A stretch of 64,000 nt of DNA from Parasitella parasitica (Eukaryota; Mucoromycota; Mucoromycetes; Mucorales; Mucoraceae), in the NCBI GenBank assembly GCA_025201805.1, contig MU619393.1, positions 1-64,000 on the forward strand, given 5' to 3'. Under the pieces are notes generated by a model. The model was not told the origin of the DNA. It saw only the letters and a program-made list of their open reading frames with translations, and made no database searches. Of this stretch, positions 36,301 through 47,806 are shown one piece after another. The translations under genes were made by a program, and so were the position numbers. Every line of letters begins with the position of its first letter. Within the stretch, counting starts at the first letter, position 1.

Positions 36301-37539
36301 GTTTATCCGAGTCAGGAATGGCGCATTGACCAAGCAGAGGTAATGAAATCAAAGAGTTTTCCGTGCTGCTGTTTCCAAACGATACTGAGCGAGTGGGAAC
36401 TGGGGACAACATTTGAGCATTGTTGTTGTTGTTGTTATTGGACGAAATGGATAAATAGCTATAAACTAGTTTTAAACTTCCATACAAACATTTGCTAAAT
36501 ACACTTACTTTACTAGACGTTCCTCACAAAAATCTTGTCTAACAATGTCAATACGCAACTTGTGAAATTTGATTGCTGCGTTCACGGTAAAATACATGCC
36601 GGGTAGCTTTTCAGCAAAGGTCTCCAAGCGATCCAAGTAATCCTTGAGCACATTGGCATCATCGTCCCAAAAAGAAATCGACTGATGGGCATGATATTCA
36701 GCCGGTACCAATTTCTCGAGATAGGCATTGACAAAAGTGTCGTGCAGGAAAACAACGTTGGGGATTCTGTCAATGAGCTGATCAAGCTGCTGCAAGGTAA
36801 AATTGTAGAAAGGTAAGTTTTCCAGGCACCAGTTAGAATCAGACGTCTGTTCTTTCCACAATGTGGCCAAACGGTTTATTAAATCCGGACCAAATGCACT
36901 TTCCGAAGGGATATACAGCAGCTTTTTCAATAGCGCGACTTGTTCGTTTGGAGACAATCCTTGCCACAGACTGACATCATTAGCAATAAGAGGGAAAGAC
37001 AGTATCTCTAGATCAAGCATAGTATGGCCAGTGGAGGATGCAAACTCTTTGAAGCTGTCGCGGATCAAGTTTTTACCATCGAGCAAAGCAGGATCAAGCT
37101 TGCATGGTGCAGTTGATTTGCTGCAGGATTCAGTCGAAGGAAGACTACTCTGCTCTGGAGTGGCTACCGGCTGTCCGTTATCGATCATGTCAAGGTGAAG
37201 GCCTTTCTTGATGAATTCAATACTAGTGCTAGTCTCGAATGGGTAGATCAATAAATAAAAGCGCGTGGAGAGCTCCCTGAAGCGCGCGCTGTGGCCATCC
37301 AGCTTCGCAAGAAGATCCTTCATCTGTTTTGAGAGCTCATTTTCGGCATCCGTTGCTTGGCGTACTTTAACAGGATCTTGGTGGTTCATGACTTGGTCGT
37401 AAATCTTTTGCAGCAAAATCAGGCCCTGATAATACGTTGCATCCTCGGTGTTTGCTGCTGCTAATTTGTCGACAACATCCTGTCTATTATCAAGGGGGGC
37501 AGTTGCAAAACTCTCTTTCAATGAGGAGATAAACGGCAT
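30316..37539 (-). CDS. Giant macroglobulin-like protein of unknown function
   Basis: Function unknown. Six exons are proposed: 37539-36509, 36458-35594, 35527-35152, 35063-34583, 34522-33967 and 33867-30316, giving 2,286 residues with an unbroken frame. The first about 350 residues are helical and contain no signal peptide. The middle is a chain of beta-sandwich-like segments (GLWVVEFVGG near residue 565, QETPAGHVAKIV, ASFYVNPEMV, GLPEGEYMLHI) as in alpha-2-macroglobulin MG domains. Later come an alanine run (32935-32957), a P-rich and acidic linker, WTEMGFFYQNQ, helical repeats, and a last beta-domain (PLAGAYIKVYARLKGG, DGYTGLNGVFDYIGV). I recall similar very long proteins in protists and some bacteria but cannot confirm this. 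No GCGEQ-type thioester was seen. An alternative in-frame start lies 30 bases upstream at 37569. Confidence 0.9.
32935..32957. repeat. Trinucleotide tract coding for alanines
   Basis: A run of AGC-type triplets (GCT/GCA on the minus strand) encodes eight alanines inside the disordered linker of the giant protein. Such tracts can vary in length between strains. Confidence 0.8.
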
Positions 37540-37569
37540 TGTTAAAAGAGTTTCTATTGATAAAAACAA

Positions 37570-38727
37570 ATATTTGGCGTTTCCATCGCCTATTTATACT
37601 TTTTGAAAGATAAAACGGATATAAGGACAAAGTTGGTTTAGCCTATTAAAACATGTTTCAGGATTACTACTGCTGATATTATGTAACGGAAGCCATCAAG
37701 AAAAGGGTCGCACAAGAAAACGAGAGAAATGCTCAAAGCAATTGCATGACAAACAAATACTGAATTACTTTCAAGACATGTGAAAAAATGATTGAACTTT
37801 GGATATTTTGCTTTTCATTAATGCTAAAGTTGTGTGAATATGCAGCTTTTCATAATCAAATTACCTCAAAACTTACTAATTGAGCAAGCAAAAGTAGCAA
37901 AATCGCTAAAATATATCGTAAACAACATATCATTAGACATCTATTGCAGAAATGCATGAATGCATAAAACTTATATTTCTTATCAACATGTTTCCATCAG
38001 TTTTCCAAAAGACTCTTTTTCTCTTTTTTTTTACTCATGAAATCAAACTGGGAAATGAAAAGATAGCGAAAAGACATCTCAGAGGGGAGAAAAGATATCC
38101 GCCAAAGACAAAGATGGTAGGCTACAAATATCTAACATAATATGACTAAAAACATGTACAATATTTAGACTTGTTTGAAGTGTATGTCAAGATAGCTCAG
38201 CAACCTGCTTTAGTTATTACTAAGTGTGAGAACTTCAAAATTCTCTATAGTCTCAGAACGACAAGCAGACGCCCGGACCATTGTAGCAGAAAACATGCTA
38301 CAAACTAAATACAAGGATTAAACTAAAATGAATACATTAAATGTACTAAAACGAAATTTGCTTTTTTTTTTCAGATCGACAAAAATGTACCTGGTCGCTC
38401 AACTGTAAAAAAAAAAATCAGAAATATCCTTTCAAAGCTTCAATTTGACGCAAGTTGTCGCTGTTGGTTGCTGTTGCTGTCATTTGTTTGCAAGGCATAC
38501 CAGTGCCTGTCGAGTATTCTGAGCATCTGCCTCCTTTTTATTATCGTCCAGTACCTTGTTTTTGAGTTGGATAGAGCCGTGGAATTTGCTCTAAAGCAGT
38601 AATGCACTCGCCCTCAAGAACCAACATCTGAAAAAAAAACAGCACCTCATTCGGTAGTTCAAAAGATCAAAAAGATTTTTCTTTACGTGTTGCTCTTCCA
38701 TTCTTTTTTCTTCAAGTATCCTTCAAA
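37570..38727. other. Divergent promoter region, giant gene and Q-rich gene
   Basis: About 1.16 kb between two divergent genes. T-rich and A-rich runs occur, including a pyrimidine-rich stretch (about 38680-38712) just ahead of the plus-strand start. The 62-codon frame at 37952-38140 has no recognisable features and was not accepted. Confidence 0.5.
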
Positions 38728-39942
38728 ATGAGTGGATGGAAACAAGCACCGCAACAGCAGTGGCAGAGCAATGCTTCTGAATACACATCTGAATACACAT
38801 CTGATGAAGAATACACTGATGACGACGACCTACCGCCTCTTGCTGCCACATGGGGCACCCAAACTGTTGAAAAGGATGGCACTACCAATGTTAGCTTAAC
38901 TGTCAGCGGTTGGCAAAGTCTTATTGATCCCAGCATCAAAACCAAACCTGGTGGTATTGGAAGTGGTCAGCTTCATCGTCGTGGAGCTAATTTCAAGCCC
39001 ATCGATGAGCAAGACATTATTGATAGACGTTTAGGTATTCCTGTCCAGGGTGGGTTGGGCGGTGGTAAGAAGAAGAAGAAATCCAAGAAGCCTGCTGCTA
39101 ATGGCAGTGTCAATCTTCCATCTACCCCAAAAAGAAGACCTGTTTCTACTTCTTTGATCCCTCCATCAGGATCTGCGTTTCGTGGAAGAGAAGCAATTAC
39201 TTCGGGCGCTTGGGGTTCTGGTTCTCTATCCTCCACCCCTTTCTGGCAGCAGCCAACCAACAACGCAGGGAATGGCTCTGCGGCCAGTAAGTATGCTTCT
39301 CTTTCATCTGCCAGCAATGCAGGAAATGGCGCTGCGACCAGTAAGTATTCTTCTCTTTCATCTGCCAATAGCCGTCCTCCTGCTTTCACTCGCCCACCAA
39401 ATCCATTCCAATCAACCCAACCTTCCCCACTTGTTGCTCCATCTAGACCAGCAGAGCCTGCATCATTCATTAGGTCCAATAAAGGATCTGCTGCTTCAAA
39501 GTATGCTTCACCTGCTGCTACCATTCCTGTGGCAACACAACAACAATATCAACCTCAGCAACTTCAGCAACCTCAACAACTTCAGCAACCTCAACAACTT
39601 CAGCAACCTCAACAACTTCAGCAGCCTCAGCAGCCTCAGCAGCCTCAACAGCCTCAACAGCCTCCACAACCTATGGTTTTCAATGTACCCACCGCTAGCT
39701 TAAAATTAGAACAGCCTATTATGAATATCAAGGTAGAAATATCAATTGGTCAGTATGCATCTATGAGTATCTATGCAAATGAAGCACCAGAAAAGGCTGT
39801 AGAAAGACTGGAGCGAAGTGCCAAGCTGACGAATCAGGATTTTGGATTTGATGACTATCAAAGGAGCAATGTCAAAGCATATATTACATCTCTTGTTGAC
39901 GATTATAACAAAAGAATGGGTATCACATCTCAAGCCCAATGA
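38728..39942 (+). CDS. Disordered Q-rich protein with conserved-looking C-terminal segment
   Basis: Not recognised. A single exon of 404 residues. The N-terminus has an acidic repeat (SEYTSEYTSDEEYTDDDD), then LPPLAATWGTQ and a VSLTVSGWQSLIDPSIK segment. A lysine cluster (GGGKKKKKSKK, about residue 112) could be a nuclear or RNA-binding signal. A duplicated module follows (NAGNGSAASKYASLSSAS and NAGNGAATSKYSSLSSAN), then a tract built of nine-base QPQ/QLQ units (about 39538-39668). The last 80 residues are different: charged and probably folded, with MNIKVEISIGQYASMSIYANE and AYITSLVDDYNKRMG. Low-complexity composition blocks family assignment; the C-terminal part is the piece to search with. 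Confidence 0.85.
   Translation: MSGWKQAPQQQWQSNASEYTSEYTSDEEYTDDDDLPPLAATWGTQTVEKDGTTNVSLTVSGWQSLIDPSIKTKPGGIGSGQLHRRGANFKPIDEQDIIDRRLGIPVQGGLGGGKKKKKSKKPAANGSVNLPSTPKRRPVSTSLIPPSGSAFRGREAITSGAWGSGSLSSTPFWQQPTNNAGNGSAASKYASLSSASNAGNGAATSKYSSLSSANSRPPAFTRPPNPFQSTQPSPLVAPSRPAEPASFIRSNKGSAASKYASPAATIPVATQQQYQPQQLQQPQQLQQPQQLQQPQQLQQPQQPQQPQQPQQPPQPMVFNVPTASLKLEQPIMNIKVEISIGQYASMSIYANEAPEKAVERLERSAKLTNQDFGFDDYQRSNVKAYITSLVDDYNKRMGITSQAQ
39538..39668 (+). repeat. Nine-base minisatellite encoding a glutamine-proline tract
   Basis: About 14 tandem nine-base units alternate between CAACCTCAA-like (QPQ) and CAACTTCAG-like (QLQ) forms, with a homogenised QPQ block at the end. Unit number is likely to vary between strains. 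Confidence 0.85.
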
Positions 39943-40063
39943 AGAAATACCAAAAATAAAATATAAAAGCTTTAAATGATATTTGGTTGGTCTCAAACAG
40001 ATCCTTGGAATACTGTAACATGGAGTATTGCAGTGTTGTACAGAAAATGATGGACTGCCTTAA

Positions 40064-40147
40064 ACGCGTTCATGAAGCGCGATGGTTGATTAGTAACAGG
40101 ACATCAATGGTACATGTTGCAAAAAATTTCTTTTCAGTCACACGCGT
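40064..40147 (+). promoter_or_regulatory. Two ACGCGT (MCB-type) boxes ahead of rnr1
   Basis: ACGCGT occurs at 40064-40069 and again at 40142-40147, 78 bases apart and 79-162 bases before the rnr1 start. In yeasts this is the binding site of the MBF cell-cycle factor, which drives S-phase genes including ribonucleotide reductase. In AT-rich DNA two copies in under 100 bases are unlikely by chance. Use by this organism's MBF is inferred. Confidence 0.65.
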
Positions 40148-40225
40148 AATGATAAAAGAAGCGTAGTTTTTCTCTTCCTTCCCCACTTCTTTCTTCTTCT
40201 GAAAAACGATTACAAGATCAGGACT

Positions 40226-42775
40226 ATGCCCATGTTTGTCTATAAGAGAGGTACCCAGAGTCTAGTTGTCATTATACAAGTGTTTAAGCCCAATATCATT
40301 AGATGGAAGACGTGAAAGAGTAGCTTTTGATAAGGCATAGTATACAGAGAAATGCCCAATGCTTCAACTAACCATCTATTTATCACCTAGATCACCGCTA
40401 GAATCAACAAACTCTGTTATGGTCTTGACATGAACTATGTTGATCCTGTCGCTATCACTCAAAAGGTAAGTCTGTGGAGTAGCTGCTCAGTTGACAATAC
40501 CAAGTTGTTGCTTAATTAAAAAAAAAAAAAAAAGGTTATTTCTGGTGTCTATCAAGGCGTAACCACTATTGAGCTCGATAACCTTGCTGCGGAAACTGCA
40601 GCCTACATGACTACCACCCATCCCGACTATGCTCAATTAGCTGCTCGCATTGCCATCTCCAACCTACACAAGGAAACCAAAAAGGTCTTTTCTCAAGTCA
40701 TTGAAGATCTTTATACCTATATCAACCCCAAGACTGGTAAGCATTCTCCAATGATCGCAGAAAACATCTACAATATCATCATGGCCAATGCTGAGCGTCT
40801 CAACTCCGCCATCATCTACGACCGTGATTTCAAGTACAATTTCTTTGGTTTCAAGACATTGGAGCGCTCCTACTTGCTCAAGATCAACTCCAAAGTAGCC
40901 GAGAGACCTCAACATTTGATCATGCGTGTCGCAGTCGGCATCCACGGTGAAGATATTGACGCTGCCATCGAAACGTACAACCTGATGTCAGAACGTTATT
41001 TCACTCACGCTAGTCCCACCTTGTTCAATGCTGGCACTCCTCGCCCACAGTTGTCCTCTTGTTTCTTGTTGACCATGAAAGAGGACTCAATTGAGGGTAT
41101 CTACGAAACCCTCAAGATCTGTGCTCAAATTTCAAAGACGGCTGGTGGCATCGGTTTGAATATTCACAATGTTCGTGCTACTGGTTCTTACATTGCTGGT
41201 ACCAATGGCTACTCTAATGGACTCTTGCCCATGTTGCGTGTGTTCAACAATACTGCCCGTTATGTCGATCAAGGTGGTAATAAGCGCCCTGGTGCTTTTG
41301 CCATGTATTTGGAACCCTGGCATGCTGATATATTCATGTTCCTTGATCTCCGCAAAAACTTTGGTAAGGACGAAATCAGAGCTCGTGATTTGTTTTATGC
41401 TCTTTGGGTGCCTGATCTTTTTATGGAACGCGTTAGAGATAATGGTGAATGGTCTCTTTTCTGTCCTAGCGAGGCTCCTGGTCTTTGTGAAGTATGGGGC
41501 GACGAATTCAAGGCTTTGTTTGAACAGTATGAACGGGAAGGCAGAGCTAGAGAAACTATCAAAGCACAAAAACTTTGGTATGCTATTTTAGAAGCTCAAA
41601 CTGAAACTGGCAATCCTTTCATGCTCTATAAGGATGCCTGTAATAGAAAGAGCAACCAACAGAATCTGGGTACTATCAAGTGTAGTAACCTTTGTACCGA
41701 AATTGTCGAGTATTCCAGCCCTGATGAAGTCGCCGTTTGTAATTTGGCCTCTATTGCTTTACCTTCTTTCGTTGTTGATAGGAAGAAGTACGATTTCCAA
41801 AAGCTTCATGATGTCACCAAGGTCATTACCAAAAATTTGAACAAGATCATCGATGTCAACTACTATCCTGTGGTTGAAGCTGAACGCTCTAACAAGAGAC
41901 ATCGTCCTATTGGCTTGGGTGTTCAAGGTTTGGCTGATGCTTTCATGCTAATGAAGTTTGCTTTCGACTCTCCCGAAGCCAAACAACTGAATATTCAAAT
42001 CTTTGAAACAATCTATCATGCTGCCTTGGAAGCTTCGATTGAACTAGCTGAACAGTTTGGCCCATATGAGACGTATGAAGGTAGCCCAGTATCTCGAGGC
42101 ATTCTGCAATACGACATGTGGGATGTCACGCCTTCTTCTCTTTGGGATTGGGCGTCTTTGAAAGAGAAGATTGCCAAGCACGGTGTCCGCAACTCCCTCT
42201 TACTTGCTCCTATGCCCACTGCCTCCACCTCACAAATCATGGGTTTCAATGAATGCTTTGAGCCCTACACATCCAACTTGTATACCCGCCGTGTTCTTGC
42301 TGGTGAATTCCAAATTGTGAACCCTTGGTTGCTGAAGGATTTGGTCGAAATGGATCTTTGGAACGAAGATGTCAAGAATATGATCATGTCTGATGGTGGT
42401 TCTATCCAAAACATTCCTGGTATCCCTCAAAAATTGAAGGACATTTATAAAACCGTCTGGGAACTAAGCCAACGTACTTTGGTTGATATGGCTGCTGACC
42501 GTGGTGCTTTTATTGACCAAAGTCAAAGCTTGAATATTTTTATTGGAGAACCTAATTTTGGTAAATTGACCAGTATGCATTTTTATGGTTGGCAAAAGGG
42601 CTTGAAGACTGGTATGTATTATCTACGTACTCGTCCTGCTGTCGATGCAATCAAGTTTACCGTGGACCAACTTTCTTTGCGTGAATATCGTAAAAAGAAA
42701 TCTGAAGAGGAAAATGAAGCTGATATGGTCTGCTCCATTGATAATAAGGATGCTTGCGTTAGCTGCAGTGGATAG
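40226..42775 (+). CDS. rnr1: Ribonucleoside-diphosphate reductase large subunit
   Basis: Class I ribonucleotide reductase alpha subunit, reducing ribonucleoside diphosphates to deoxy forms for DNA synthesis with the small subunit's radical. Four exons are proposed: 40226-40250, 40303-40334, 40391-40465 and 40535-42775, giving 790 residues. The ATP-cone starts [29 protein letters not shown]. Catalytic parts are clear: LSSCFLLT (redox cysteine), NLCTEIVEY (active-site cysteine and glutamate), [20 protein letters not shown] and [15 protein letters not shown]. The C-terminal shuttle pair is CVSC near the end. Two in-frame ATGs six bases apart (40226, 40232) could start the protein; the second matches the usual family start. 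The second intron, 40335-40390, begins with GC, not GT, and no GT alternative keeps the conserved FDK-ITARI join. Confidence 0.97.
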
Positions 42776-43906
42776 TTTATTTTTATCCTCTCTTTTCCTT
42801 AATTTGCTGAAACAACCAAAACTTGTATATATCTTATATTTAATTCCGCTCACCCTGTCTCCCCTTCTCTATTCTTCTATTATCATCATCTTGGCAATAA
42901 AAAAAAAATCGTTTCAATTTGGGTTGATATAAATCGCTCACTTTATCTGATCCTCCTAGTGATAGTTTAATGTAGCACTCATATCTTGTCCATCGTAACC
43001 ATTATTTCAACTCAGCTATCACGGCAACCGTTCCTGATCGGATCCAAGGTTAAAATATCACTGGTTGTTCTATGATAAATAGAAATAATTATGGAATGTC
43101 TTGTGCACGAGCTCATCTGCTTGTCTTAAATACAAAAGATAAACTTATCGCTGAATGATTTTACATGCATAATGATTAGCTGAAACTGTTTTTATTTACT
43201 ATTTCTTTCACTCTATTCACCCAAAAATGCTTTTTGATACTTATAAGCCTGAGGAGTAAGTGCAATTTATAGACGGATACGCTACGTCTGGTGAAGAAAT
43301 GGGAGAAATGAACGAGATTGTAGACGTAGATTATGAGCACGCTCAATGCTCTGTAATGAATGCTACTAATATAAATAGCATGGCCGCTGATGAAATAGAA
43401 GAAGTAAATAAAAACATAAGCAACTTACTCATGACACCCTAACTCCTCGAATAACAGTTGCCTGTCAGCTAGCCAAACTGTTTGATTAGCTCAGTAAAAG
43501 CTCTCTCTCCCTATCTCTGAAAGCACTATCTTCTATCCTTTGGCCGCCTTCAAGGACAGCTTTCATCACTCACATTTATTACTACAGTATTGCTAATTTT
43601 TGTGTGTAGTAAAGTGTATTCAGCTTATTTGATTTACTCAACATACTTTATTATTTAACTTGACGTAGCTATTCTTCAGCTTTTTCTCGCTTGCAAAGTG
43701 AATAGCCGCTAATCTGTTATGCGACATGTTGCCTTGAGATTCATCGGTTTCTACAAAAATCATTATGATTACAGGTACTGCAACGTAGACATACTTGGCT
43801 CTATACTAATTTCTTATGGGGGGTTTTTTTCTAACTACTGTTTTACTCTAAAATGAGGCGATTGGGAATCCAATTTGAGATGATCTGAAAACTAAAATTC
43901 TTGATG

Positions 43907-44070
43907 GATTGAGCAACCTTGTTCTGCTTTATACTTTGTTAGAGTCCAAACCATATGAAGTCGTTGCACTACTCTCAATTCAATTTCTTCCGTAACCGAA
44001 TCCTCTTCTTCCTCGGATGTAGATTCTTCTGGAAGTTGCTTCAAACATGGCAATGTCTTAATGGCCAGTA
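43907..44070 (-). pseudogene. Possible exon or gene fragment with acidic segment
   Basis: On the minus strand one frame reads TLPCLKQLPEESTSEEEEDS, then VTEEIELRVVQRLHMVWT and ends at a stop near 43907. Upstream the frame closes quickly and no clear start exists. The composition is protein-like, but no family is recognised. Confidence 0.3.
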
Positions 44071-45105
44071 GTTATACCTTTTCTTAAAAGTCAAGAATTC
44101 CAAGACACATTGAATTATTTTACGGGTAAATCTCAAAAAGCCAAAAGAAATCAGAAAAAACTTACCAAATAAGATAATAATAAGTTTTTTTTTACAGTCT
44201 TTTTATGGTGTCTGATAAAAAAGTTCTAGTAAATGATAAATGTCACGGTTTTTGTGATAAAAGCTGAGAAAAGGCCTTTTTAGATTTACATTTTAGAGTA
44301 GGGAATATTTTATATTGATTTGCAAAATTGCGACGCCCTTATTATTTTATTGTTGATCAAACAGCCATTGTGCAGGAGCAATAGGTATTTGGTTTAGCGA
44401 TTTATCGCCTATTCAAAATTTGATACTCTACAGTACAGTGCCTGGAACTTGGAATCTACCAGAAGTTTATTATGAAGCTTAACTTTTTTTTAGTAAAATT
44501 ACCTGTAACCTCAATCCTAACCTCTATTTTACATGTTTAGCATTAGAATCATAAAAAAAAGGAACTCTCGAACTGAAATTAAGTATTATTATAGGCAACA
44601 ATGGTAATAGGGCTTCTCTGTCACTAGCAATTAGCAACTTATGAATTATTCACAAATAACAAGGGGTTACTAAAGCAGAACATTGTATTCGTTAATTATT
44701 CTCTTCGACTTCCAACTCGATGAGCCACACTTGTTTTATCATATTACCGTGAAGAAAGGTATACTTGCGGCATCCAAAATGCTTACTTTAGAGCTGTGTC
44801 ATGTACTAGAATTGATATTGACATAATGTCTTCTTCAGAAAGGTATTTTTACAGCTAAAAAGCAAGAACTTTAGCTTCTTGTGCCATTTTTTGACTGATT
44901 TTCATAATCTAAAGTGCCCTGAAAACACCAGAAATAGTATCCGTTGGGAAAAAACTATATTATATATGATTTTGGTGCAATTTGAGCATGATTTTTTTTT
45001 CGATGCAAAATGACGGATTTTTTCGATTTTTTCCTTGTATCCACACATCCAAAATCATCGATTATGCATTATCCTCAATTTCGACCCCAAAAATGCAACT
45101 TTTTA

Positions 45106-45450
45106 CTATGGCATATATTGGAGGAAAATGATCGTAAAAGACCAATCCTTGATCTCAAAGACTAAAAATGCGCTCTGATTAAGCAAAATATTGACTTTTC
45201 CCTCTTGAACTGTTTTTGAAATTTTTCGGCAGAATTCCTTCCATAGGCATACGGGGATTATGAAAATAACACCATCGTGTAGCGTGCCCAAATGTACAGC
45301 TATTATCATAGATTGACAGCCGTGGTATGTATAGTATCGGAGGATGATATCTTGCCTCAAAGGGGTAATTTTGATTTTGTTGTGTCCGAATGGAGTTTCT
45401 GAAAGAATTTTTCCTTCCTGATTTTGGACGCGTTTAATCTCCGCTATCAA
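45106..45450 (-). CDS. Unrecognised open frame next to the Helitron relic
   Basis: A 114-codon frame with ordinary amino-acid composition (for example LRQDIILRYYTYHGCQS and VIFIIPVCLWKEFCRK). No motif or family is recognised. It lies 550 bases downstream of the Helitron helicase fragment on the same strand, so it may be a passenger or terminal part of that element. It may also be chance. Confidence 0.25.
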   Translation of the reverse strand: MIAEIKRVQNQEGKILSETPFGHNKIKITPLRQDIILRYYTYHGCQSMIIAVHLGTLHDGVIFIIPVCLWKEFCRKISKTVQEGKVNILLNQSAFLVFEIKDWSFTIIFLQYMP

Positions 45451-45997
45451 AGAAAAATGGAAAAAAGCATTAGCTTTGAGAAGCCATAGCTTGTCCAGTT
45501 TAGAAGAAAAACAACCACAGCTTGCTTCATTTAAATGTTACGCTTATTGGCTTTCTAATGGTAGTACTTTTATATCTGTAACTAGCTTGACATTCTCACG
45601 CTCCGATTTTGAAAGATACTTTTCCGAAAAAAGCCAGAAAAGTCGCTACCTTCATCTGATGTCAACCTAAAAAGCACAAAAACTTGCTCTAAGCTATGCA
45701 ATATGTAGTCAAAAGGTGCCTTACAGTCTAATGCATTACTTTGCATTACTTTTTGTGTTTGAGATCGCTAAACATTGTTTTTTTTTTACAGTATTCGTCT
45801 TTTTTCTGACAATAACACACTGAAGTTCGCGCAGACTAAAAAGAAAAACAGGCGTCTAAAATCTAAGATGGCTTTACAAAGACACACACTGTCGAACCAT
45901 TCCAATATTATGGAAAATATGGCACAGGTTTGACTAGCTGGTATAATTTGCAACTGGATATAGAGAACCCAGCTTGTCACTTGTCTGACAAGACCTT

Positions 45998-47806
45998 CTA
46001 CATTAGAAGACGCCAAATTGTGATTGTACTGCCTATATGTCTCTTGCAATTTGGTGGAATTCGATTTTGCTTCTCATCTTCAGATTGCTCTATGAGAATT
46101 TTTATAGAGCTAAGATTTTGGACTCTCGAGTGAGCAACATATAATTGGCCAAGTGAAAATACAGGCTTTGGAAGGTATAAGCCCACCTTTTGCAAAGTCT
46201 GTCCTTGAGCCTTGTTTACAAACATTTCAAAGGCAAGCCTAATGAGAAATTGATGTCTTTGGAAGTTGATAGGGGACTCATCAGGTGAATTTAAAGAGAT
46301 TTCCGGGATAAGGACCCCATCAGCAATTTTTGAACCTGAGATTGTTCTTGCAGAAATAACATTTGGGAGAAGGGCTTCGAGAAACAATCTTCTAATGTTT
46401 AAGTTTAGTAGATGAGGAGGAATACCACCAAATTCAATGTTGTTCATCATTTCTAGGGGATACTGTACTTGAGCTATCTCAAAGGAACATTTATCAACGC
46501 CACGACATATGACCTCTTGGCCAGGAATTTGAGCAAGCATGATATCATTTAAAATCTGAACATTGGCATTCATTGGTGTCATAAAAATTGAGTTTGTGAG
46601 CATGTCTACCCAGGAACGGGATATCATATCGACACCCACTGTAACCAAAAGTGGGAATGTGCTATCGATAAGAAAATACAGGTTGATACCAGGAATCACC
46701 ATATCCAATGACATGGGATTATAATCGGTGTCAGAAGCAGGAGCAAAATCTGAGAAAATATTGGGCGTTCTCCGGCCGCAGGTAAACCACTACCCCATTA
46801 AGTGGTACGCACCTCTGTGCAATTTAATGATGTATACACCACCACCTCGAGTTTCTTGTTCTCTCGAGATCTCCTGCTCTCAGAAAACAAATCAAAATGT
46901 GTTTTTTTTTCAGTTAACAAGACATTATCTTTAAAAAATGGAATAATTTTATTGCAATATCATCTAAACTTTGAACTTGTAATCGATTATATTTAGATTT
47001 TAGATCATAAATTGTTCGACAATCAAAGAGTTTTTCTAATTCTTCTAAAACATTCCTACATGATTTGTTTTTTTCTTAATCTTCATTGAAGCAAAGCTCA
47101 ATGCACTGTTATATGACTTTATATTGATCCTGAACTCCCTACATTTGCGTGTTGATACTTTTAGCAAATGAGCAAGTAAAGGTGGTGTTGGTTTAAGAGG
47201 TTTAAGCTTGAAAGAGCTGGTTGCACAGCATAGTTGAAATCGAGGGTTGGTATTAGATGACGTTTTGATTCTCTCAACCATCCACATCAGGGTTCCACAG
47301 CCAGTACACTCCACGCTCATACGACTACGGTCATCTCTCTCAGTGAGAAATCTTGCGGGATCCTTTGCAATATTTCGTGTGATAAAATCATTTGCTGCTC
47401 TTGGACTTCGTGTTTAGTTTGTTGGGTCAGCGGAGCATGTTTTGCTTTCGGAAGGATTTGGGTTATTTCTTGGATTATCAAAAGAAGAACTGTGCGTACT
47501 TTCTGAACGCCCTAATTACTGCCAAAAGGCACACTTAGACACACTGACTTAACGTGTGGGGGTTATGTCGCTTTCTCTAACAGATTGAGCGTTCTCATTT
47601 GTATCATTTGTAGGGATACAACTGCTAATTGGATTGTTAGAACATGATTTATGTGATCTTCCCGAATGACCCAATTTGTGGCATGAAGCGCAACGCTTGG
47701 TTTTCTGGTGGCTAGGGCCTGCTATATTTTGGTCAGAATCAGGGAAAGGACGCTTTGGCATACTATCATTTATTATAATACTTGTGATTTCTAAAAATTT
47801 GATCAA
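45998..47806 (-). mobile_element. Internally deleted Helitron relic
   Basis: Fragments of a Rep-helicase transposon protein lie in the expected order on the minus strand. From 47806 comes a zinc-knuckle-like segment (CASCHKLGHSGRSHKSC). Next, about 47390-47045, is the typical Helitron N-terminal block (DFITRN, ARFLTERDDRSRM, CTGCGTLMWMVER, NPRFQLCC, PTPPLLAHLL, REFRINIKSYNSALSFASM). From 46714 to 45998 is the end of a PIF1-type helicase, with IFMTPMNANVQILNDIML, FVNKAQGQTL (motif V) and LYVAHSRV (motif VI). The HUH Rep domain and the Walker A part of the helicase are missing, as only about 330 bases separate the two halves. Within the helicase, the loop between PPHLLNL and the LPNVISARTISG segment is also shorter than normal. 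The element is not able to move on its own. Confidence 0.85.

Larger units (their letters stand above)
42776..45997. other. Gene-poor AT-rich block after rnr1
   Basis: About 3.2 kb with no accepted gene. A 60-codon frame at 43260-43442 is preceded by a short frame starting at 43226, but no sensible intron joins them. A minus-strand acidic stretch near 43910-44070 looks once-coding. The minus-strand 114-codon frame at 45106-45450 has no recognised features and lies just beyond the Helitron relic, so it may be part of that element. Confidence 0.5.

Noticed and set aside
43226-43442. Small two-part gene (MLFDTYKPEE followed by a 60-codon acidic frame)
   Set aside because: The only intron that would join the parts is 17 bases long, too short to splice; no family was recognised.
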